Assembly (NCBI GenBank): GCA_905197115.1
Contig: CAJJXN010000040.1
Span: 1 to 12,052 of the forward strand
Source of the DNA: an uncultured Bacillota bacterium
Lineage (GTDB): Bacteria; Bacillota_I; Bacilli_A; RFN20; CAG-631
Direction: 5' to 3'
Length of the DNA: 12,052 nucleotides
Below are positions 8,497 to 12,052 of this stretch, one piece after another. The position numbers and the translations under genes are program-made. Below the pieces are notes generated by a model. The model saw nothing but the letters and a program-made list of their open reading frames with translations. It did no database searches and had not been told where the DNA came from. Each line of letters begins with the position of its first letter. Position 1 is the first letter of the stretch.

Positions 8497-8545
8497 AAAA
8501 AGCAGTGGGTAACGATGCAAGTTACTACTGCTTTTTAATTTTTTT
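8497..8545 (+). terminator. Intrinsic terminator closing the rpoBC operon
   Basis: The outer stem AAAAAGCAGT (8497-8506) pairs perfectly with ACTGCTTTTT (8527-8536). An inner stem GTAAC (8509-8513) / GTTAC (8521-8525) surrounds a 7-nt loop, with a small GG/T internal loop between the stems. The T-tract at 8532-8545 includes a run of seven T. It begins 13 nt after the rpoC stop and is the stronger of the two terminators in the window. Confidence 0.93.
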
Positions 8546-8553
8546 ATAAAAAA

Positions 8554-8567
8554 TGAAAGCGTTACCA
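8554..8567 (+). promoter_or_regulatory. cre site (CcpA operator)
   Basis: TGAAAGCGTTACCA matches all 14 positions of the Gram-positive catabolite-responsive element consensus TGWAARCGYTWNCW. It lies between the rpoC terminator and the promoter of the lipoprotein gene, about 10 bp upstream of the -35 box and centred near -51 from the presumed transcription start. In Bacillus, sites placed like this can act in activation (as at ackA and pta), whereas sites overlapping or downstream of a promoter repress. The direction of control here is therefore open. Confidence 0.8.
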
Positions 8568-8576
8568 TTTTTTCCC

Positions 8577-8605
8577 TTGTAATCTAGTTTGGTTTGTATT
8601 ATAAT
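8577..8605 (+). promoter_or_regulatory. Probable sigma-A promoter of the lipoprotein gene
   Basis: A perfect -10 box TATAAT (8600-8605) is separated by 17 bp from a -35 box TTGTAA (8577-8582, four of six matches to TTGACA). Transcription should start near 8611-8613, giving a leader of about 40 nt. It is the only good promoter seen in the 167-nt gap after rpoC. A short inverted repeat TGGAT/ATCCA (8611-8625) sits right at the presumed start. Confidence 0.72.
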
Positions 8606-8637
8606 CAAAATGGATATAAAATCCATATAATTTATAG

Positions 8638-8656
8638 AAAGGGGAAAAGAATGATG
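8638..8656 (+). promoter_or_regulatory. Ribosome binding site with two tandem ATG codons
   Basis: AAAGGGG (8638-8644) precedes two adjacent ATG codons at 8651 and 8654, with 6 and 9 nt of spacing. Either could be used. The difference is one Met before the signal peptide. I give the CDS from 8651 and number residues from there. Confidence 0.75.
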
Positions 8657-11600
8657 AATTCTAAAAAGTTGTTAAAAACACTTTTATGGAGTTTAGCAGG
8701 CTTCACAATGGTATTGACTGGTTGTACGACAACTGGAAAAGACTCAAGTAGTAGTAATAAAACATCTACTAGTAATAGTGCTTCTAATAGTCAAAGTACA
8801 AGTACAAGTAGTAGTGGAAATACATCTACTTCTACACCTGGTCCAATTGATCCAGAAACAGACACATTTGAAGTTGCTTTCAACTATGATGCTAGAACAG
8901 ATTACATGTCAATTTGGACAGATCGCTATGTAAATAGTACTATTGCTCCATTAAGTGAAAACGTATCTGGTTATGCGGATGGTAGAAGAACAACGAAGTT
9001 AGATAATACTTATCGTTGGAATTTTGCAGTAGACGCAAATGGATACATCGTTTACGCATGTTGGAATACTTTAGGAGGATATGGCTCTCCAAGTGACGGC
9101 TTCTATTTTAGATCTGGTGCTTGGGATGTTACTTCTAATATCGGATCTGACAATTTCCCAGTGTTTGGAATTGCTGATGATTTCCAATCTTGGGGAGTAG
9201 ATTCTGGTGCTAGTGGTAGACATACTCATTTTGACTATGTTATTCCAGAAGGTGGATTTATTATCACAGGTCGTGGAGAAGATGCAAATTATACTAAATT
9301 TTATAATTTAATTGCAGGTACTAACTACACTACTGATGAAATTACCTCAAAACAAAGTGCGCAAGCACCTAACGAATGGTTAGAAAATATGGAAAAAGGT
9401 CTATTTGATGATTACTATGTATTTATCAATGAAGACAAAGAATTAGAAGTTATGTTAAGAGAAGATGCTCCAGAACCTTCTCCAGCATATCAATGTGAAT
9501 ATGAAGAAGAACCAACAATTAAATTTGATGCAATTGCTGATGTTCTTACTCATGAAAATGATACAGATGCAAATGTTCATGGTGTTATTGTAAGCCGTTA
9601 TGGAGATGGCGTATTAGTAATTGCTGATGAAACAGGTGCTGTATTAGTAAAAGACCCTACTTTTGAATTTGTTCCATTAAGAGAAGAAAATACTTATAAA
9701 ATTGGACAAACAATAAGTGTTAAGGGTAAATTTAGCAAAGTAGGTGGACAAAACACAATTACACCTACAGAAGCTCCAGCTATTTTAAGCAAATATTGGG
9801 CAATCACTGCTCCTGCAACAGTTAATGTTTCATCACAAAACTATGCTGAAACATGGAATGTTGAAAATCAAAATAAAGTAGTTAAAGCATTAACAATTAT
9901 GTTTGAAACTACAATTGATGATGTTACAACATTTAAAGATGAAGCAGGAAATATTTATAAAGTTAGAGGCACTATTCTTCCTGGTGGAATTGAAGTTGGT
10001 GCAAAATTTGACATTAAAGGTGTTCTTCAAGTAGAAAACAATGAAGTTGTTTTACGTGTTGATTCAATCAATGATGTTGTTGGCTATGCAAAAGTTACAT
10101 TAGAAGGTGGCGTATTTGAAAATACAGAAGATTCTGTTAAAGATTTCGCAGTAGGTTCAAAAGTTGTTGCTATCGCTGTTGTTCCAGAAGGACAACGCTT
10201 CATTAATTGGACATGTGTAGAAGACCCTGATAGTGTTGTAACAAGTGAAAAACTTGAAATTACAGTTGTTGTTGATGTTACATGGAGAGCAACTTTCTCA
10301 AGTAATGCTACACTTGAAGTAATTGGTGGTACGATTAAAGACCATACTGAAACATCTGTAGAATTAACAATTGGTACTGAAGTTACAATTATTGCAAATG
10401 AACCTGAAGAAGGTATGGTATTTGCAGGTTGGTATGATGCAACAGATAATTTAGTTTCTGCTGATAGAGAATATACATTCCAATTAACTAATAATACAAT
10501 TTTAGTTTCAAGATATGAATCAGAAATTCCTCCAGCTCCATCTATTGAAGGCTCTATCGCTTTTGATAAGATTAATGAAGATATGAGTGGGGAAGGATTT
10601 GGACTTTACACTGATTTTGAAATTGATGGAAAATTACCTCATAAGAGTCCATATGATGCAAATGTATACATTGCAAACAATGTTTACAATCCAACAGCAA
10701 CAAATTGTTGGGCATCTGCTTTAGTTGTAGACAAAGATGGAAAAATATTAACATTCAGTTATAAATATCATGAAGGCTATGGTGGAGGATACCCTGGACC
10801 TAATAGCCCAGTTGCTGCTTTGACTCATTATCCTGAATTATTAGGAAAAGATAACCCTGCATTTAGTGTTTCTCCTGATTTTGAACCTTGGCCAGCAGAA
10901 ACAAGAAATAACTGGAGATTTGCTGTTCCAGAAGGTGGATTTGTTGTTGCTGTTTCTGGAAAGGCACAAACTGTTGATTTATTAGTTAAGATTTTAAATG
11001 ATACTTCAATTGAAGAAAAAACGAATACTAAGGAAAAATGGGAAGCTTTTAATAACTCTGTATTAAGATCAGAATATTCTTTACCTGAAAATGTTCGCTT
11101 ATACTTATCATTTGATAATAAGTTAGTTATTGAACATGAAGAAGGTACAATTGTAAAACCAAGTAATATTAACCCTAAAAATCCTACTGATGGTTTAACA
11201 ATTTATTCTGATAACTATGTAAATGGTACAATTGCTCCAGCAAGTGCTAATATTTATGGTAATGCTGAAGGAAGAAGAACATACTTATTAGATGGAAGAG
11301 ATGGCAAACAAAACTATGTAATTGGTGTAAATGAACAAGGTAAAATTGTTTATGCATCTTGGGGATTAGGTCATGGTTATGGTAGCCCTAGTGATGGATT
11401 CTATTCACGTGTTGGTGAAGAAAGACAAAATAACCCAATGTTCTCTTGTGCTGATGATTTCCTTCCTTGGGGCGCTGATAATGGTGCAAGTGGTGGATAT
11501 AAGAAATATGAATTCGTTGTTCCTACTAACGGATTTGTAATTATTGCAACCGCTGAAGAAGGTAAAACAAATGCAGCAGGACAAGGTATTGTTACTGATG

Positions 11601-12052
11601 CAGGTATGATTCAAATTATCAATTTATTAACAGGAAATACATTCGAGAATGAATTACCAACAGGTAATGCTCTTTTTGAAACTGGTACAGCAAAAGGATC
11701 TCTTGATCACTTTACTGTTAAACTTACTAAAATGGGAAAAATCAGCATTGTTGATGATAATGCTGGTGTAGAACCTACCCCAGAAGAAAACGTAGTTCCT
11801 AAAAAAGATCAATACACAGTTTTCACTGAAAATTCTGAAAAAGCAATTCCTTCATATTTAGATGAAACAAGAACTGCTGTTGTTACAACTGCTGGATCTA
11901 CAGATATTTGTGAACAAACATATTCTGATTTATTTATTTCAGTAGATAGCGAAGGAAGAATTGCATGGATGACAATGGTTCCAGCATGGGGAAATGGTAC
12001 TCCATTTGCTGCTTCTTATTATAGAAATGGTTACTATGGATATGCTCCTTTC
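8651..12052 (+). CDS. Large multidomain surface lipoprotein with a four-copy unknown domain (3' end outside window)
   Basis: An open frame of 1134 codons runs to the last base without a stop, so the C-terminus is missing. The N-terminus is a typical lipoprotein signal: basic start (MMNSKK), hydrophobic segment (about 7-22) and lipobox LTGC with C25 as the lipidated residue, so the mature protein should be tethered to the outer face of the membrane. Residues 32-62 are a Ser/Thr-rich stalk. The body contains, in order: unknown domain copy 1 (88-269); two OB-fold-like segments (about 291-372 and 392-477), the first with the pattern G-V-I-V...L-V-I-A-D-E-T-G...Y-K-I-G; two InlB-like beta repeats (478-550 and 551-624) with F-x-x-W; and unknown domain copies 2 (653-828), 3 (851-1036) and 4 (from 1055, cut). 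I recognise no catalytic motif. The function is unknown; binding or adhesion to a polymer is plausible for this domain mix, but that is inference. The gene has its own promoter with a cre site. Confidence 0.9.
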   Translation, partial: MMNSKKLLKTLLWSLAGFTMVLTGCTTTGKDSSSSNKTSTSNSASNSQSTSTSSSGNTSTSTPGPIDPETDTFEVAFNYDARTDYMSIWTDRYVNSTIAPLSENVSGYADGRRTTKLDNTYRWNFAVDANGYIVYACWNTLGGYGSPSDGFYFRSGAWDVTSNIGSDNFPVFGIADDFQSWGVDSGASGRHTHFDYVIPEGGFIITGRGEDANYTKFYNLIAGTNYTTDEITSKQSAQAPNEWLENMEKGLFDDYYVFINEDKELEVMLREDAPEPSPAYQCEYEEEPTIKFDAIADVLTHENDTDANVHGVIVSRYGDGVLVIADETGAVLVKDPTFEFVPLREENTYKIGQTISVKGKFSKVGGQNTITPTEAPAILSKYWAITAPATVNVSSQNYAETWNVENQNKVVKALTIMFETTIDDVTTFKDEAGNIYKVRGTILPGGIEVGAKFDIKGVLQVENNEVVLRVDSINDVVGYAKVTLEGGVFENTEDSVKDFAVGSKVVAIAVVPEGQRFINWTCVEDPDSVVTSEKLEITVVVDVTWRATFSSNATLEVIGGTIKDHTETSVELTIGTEVTIIANEPEEGMVFAGWYDATDNLVSADREYTFQLTNNTILVSRYESEIPPAPSIEGSIAFDKINEDMSGEGFGLYTDFEIDGKLPHKSPYDANVYIANNVYNPTATNCWASALVVDKDGKILTFSYKYHEGYGGGYPGPNSPVAALTHYPELLGKDNPAFSVSPDFEPWPAETRNNWRFAVPEGGFVVAVSGKAQTVDLLVKILNDTSIEEKTNTKEKWEAFNNSVLRSEYSLPENVRLYLSFDNKLVIEHEEGTIVKPSNINPKNPTDGLTIYSDNYVNGTIAPASANIYGNAEGRRTYLLDGRDGKQNYVIGVNEQGKIVYASWGLGHGYGSPSDGFYSRVGEERQNNPMFSCADDFLPWGADNGASGGYKKYEFVVPTNGFVIIATAEEGKTNAAGQGIVTDAGMIQIINLLTGNTFENELPTGNALFETGTAKGSLDHFTVKLTKMGKISIVDDNAGVEPTPEENVVPKKDQYTVFTENSEKAIPSYLDETRTAVVTTAGSTDICEQTYSDLFISVDSEGRIAWMTMVPAWGNGTPFAASYYRNGYYGYAPF
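8726..8836 (+). other. Low-complexity Ser/Thr stalk behind the lipobox
   Basis: Residues 26-62 of the lipoprotein follow the lipidated Cys directly. In residues 32-62, 23 of 31 are Ser or Thr, the rest mostly Asn, encoded by repeated AGT, ACT and TCT codons. Such segments usually act as flexible spacers that lift domains off the membrane or through the cell wall. The repetitive codons make this stretch prone to slippage and length variation. Confidence 0.85.
8912..9457 (+). repeat. Unknown domain, copy 1 (residues 88-269)
   Basis: This shares a series of motifs in the same order with copy 3: T-I-A-P, D/E-G-R-R-T, G-x-I-V-Y-A-x-W, the identical GYGSPSDGFY (143-152), A-D-D-F-x-x-W-G-x-D-x-G-A-S-G, a Y-V-I-P-x-x-G-F-I-I strand pair, N-L-x-x-G, and a closing beta segment (VFINEDKELEV). 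The DNA of the shared peptides uses different synonymous codons, so the duplication is not recent. Confidence 0.85.
10082..10522 (+). repeat. Two tandem InlB-like beta repeats (residues 478-624)
   Basis: Two units of about 73 residues share the pattern V/E-x-x-G-G-x-x, a hydrophobic A/T-V-G-S/T-x-V-x-I-x-A strand, P-E-G/E-G-x-x-F-x-x-W, and a closing strand of alternating Val/Thr. This resembles the divergent InlB B-repeat family common in surface proteins of low-GC Gram-positives, usually a spacer or ligand-presenting module. The family assignment is by eye only. Confidence 0.6.
10607..11134 (+). repeat. Unknown domain, divergent copy 2 (residues 653-828)
   Basis: This copy is more distant than 1 and 3 but keeps the order of landmarks: V-V-D-K-D-G-K-I-L (692-700), E-G-Y-G-G-G-Y (708-714), N-P-A-F followed by D-F-x-x-W-P (743-748), a V-P-E-G-G-F-V-V strand (759-766), a hydrophobic L-V-K-I-L-N, and the tail L-Y-L-S-F-D-N-K-L-V-I-E. 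It lacks the S-P-S-D-G-F-Y core. Its tail matches copy 1 (W-x-x-x followed by a K-x-L-x-V/I strand), which helps set the repeat boundary. Confidence 0.65.
11201..11758 (+). repeat. Unknown domain, copy 3 (residues 851-1036)
   Basis: This is the closest relative of copy 1. It has Y-V-N-G-T-I-A-P, E-G-R-R-T, G-K-I-V-Y-A-S-W, GYGSPSDGFY (909-918), N-P-M-F-x-x-A-D-D-F-x-x-W-G-A-D-N-G-A-S-G, E-F-V-V-P-T-N-G-F-V-I-I, N-L-L-T-G and a closing I-S-I-V-D-D strand. A Gly/Ala-rich insertion (about 970-985) lengthens the segment before N-L-L-T-G compared with copy 1. Confidence 0.85.
11813..12052 (+). repeat. Unknown domain, copy 4, cut by the window edge (residues 1055-1134)
   Basis: Only the first part is in the window. 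The opening Y-T-V-F-T-E with downstream A-I-P, the I-S-V-D-S-E-G-R-I-A-W strand (1096-1106) and a W-G-N-G-T-P-F-A-A-S-Y-Y core (1113-1124) occupy the positions of V-N-E-Q-G-K-I-V-Y and G-Y-G-S-P-S-D-G-F-Y in copy 3. It is preceded by a Pro/Glu-rich linker (about 1038-1054). The match is weaker than between copies 1 and 3. Confidence 0.55.

Noticed and set aside
8508..8566. GGTAACG (8508-8514) in the rpoC terminator is complementary to CGTTACC (8560-8566) in the cre site, suggesting an alternative RNA fold
   Set aside because: Terminated transcripts end before 8560 and the lipoprotein transcript starts after it, so the two arms would rarely be on the same RNA. Seven bases can match by chance.
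8626..8631. Second TATAAT upstream of the lipoprotein gene
   Set aside because: No acceptable -35 box lies 16-18 bp upstream (AATCAA), and it would start transcription at or beyond the RBS. The box at 8600-8605 is better.
10572..11614. Antisense open frames at 10572-10754 and 11405-11614
   Set aside because: They lie inside the continuous 1134-codon lipoprotein frame, and the peptides look random (His/Leu/Cys-rich).
1..12052. TGA read as tryptophan (mycoplasma-type code)
   Set aside because: All genes read through without in-frame TGA and use TGG for Trp. An AT-rich genome with the altered code would show many TGA codons.
1..12052. CRISPR array, tRNA or rRNA gene, insertion sequence, phage or toxin-antitoxin genes
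   Set aside because: I saw no regularly spaced repeats, cloverleaf sequences, transposase motifs or terminal inverted repeats in the window.

Overview
The window is a strongly AT-rich stretch of bacterial chromosome. It carries the RNA polymerase core locus in the order typical of low-GC Gram-positives: 3' end of rplL, a small RsmC/YbxB-type methyltransferase gene, rpoB, rpoC. This order, a perfect CcpA-type cre site, strong AGGAG-like ribosome binding sites and a lipobox lipoprotein point to the class Bacilli in the broad sense. Three features lean toward the Mollicutes/Erysipelotrichia-related branches (Acholeplasma, Izemoplasma or RF39-like relatives): extra segments in RpoC relative to Bacillus, an Asn at the RpoB position equivalent to E. 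coli 526, and extreme A/T codon preference. All Trp residues I read are encoded by TGG, no TGA lies inside a gene, and all four visible stops are TAA or TAG. The organism is therefore not a TGA=Trp mycoplasma or spiroplasma. The exact lineage is inference.

Layout: 1-249 is the 3' part of rplL (hinge end and C-terminal domain). At 276-309 an intrinsic terminator, probably a leaky attenuator, separates ribosomal-protein from polymerase transcription. The methyltransferase gene is at 327-923. After a 55-nt gap with a weak hairpin, rpoB starts at a GTG (979-4548) and overlaps rpoC (4548-8483) by one base. A clear intrinsic terminator (8497-8545) closes the operon immediately after rpoC. The rplGB/rpsL/rpsG/fusA genes that follow rpoC in Bacillus are not adjacent here.

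The second transcription unit starts with a compact control region: cre site 8554-8567, promoter 8577-8605, inverted repeat at the presumed start point, and RBS 8638-8644. From 8651 a very large open frame runs off the window with at least 1134 codons and no stop. It encodes a secreted lipoprotein with a lipobox Cys and a Ser/Thr-rich stalk. The body is a mosaic: one copy of a roughly 180-residue domain I do not recognise, two OB-fold-like segments, two InlB-like beta repeats, then three more copies of the unknown domain, the last cut by the window edge.

The left part is housekeeping: translation factor stalk, rRNA modification and RNA polymerase. The right part is accessory: a large surface protein that the sequence suggests is under carbon catabolite control. 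The points most worth following are the four-copy unknown domain, the cre placement, the insertion in the RpoC F-loop region, and the RpoB Asn481 that predicts intrinsic rifampicin insusceptibility.
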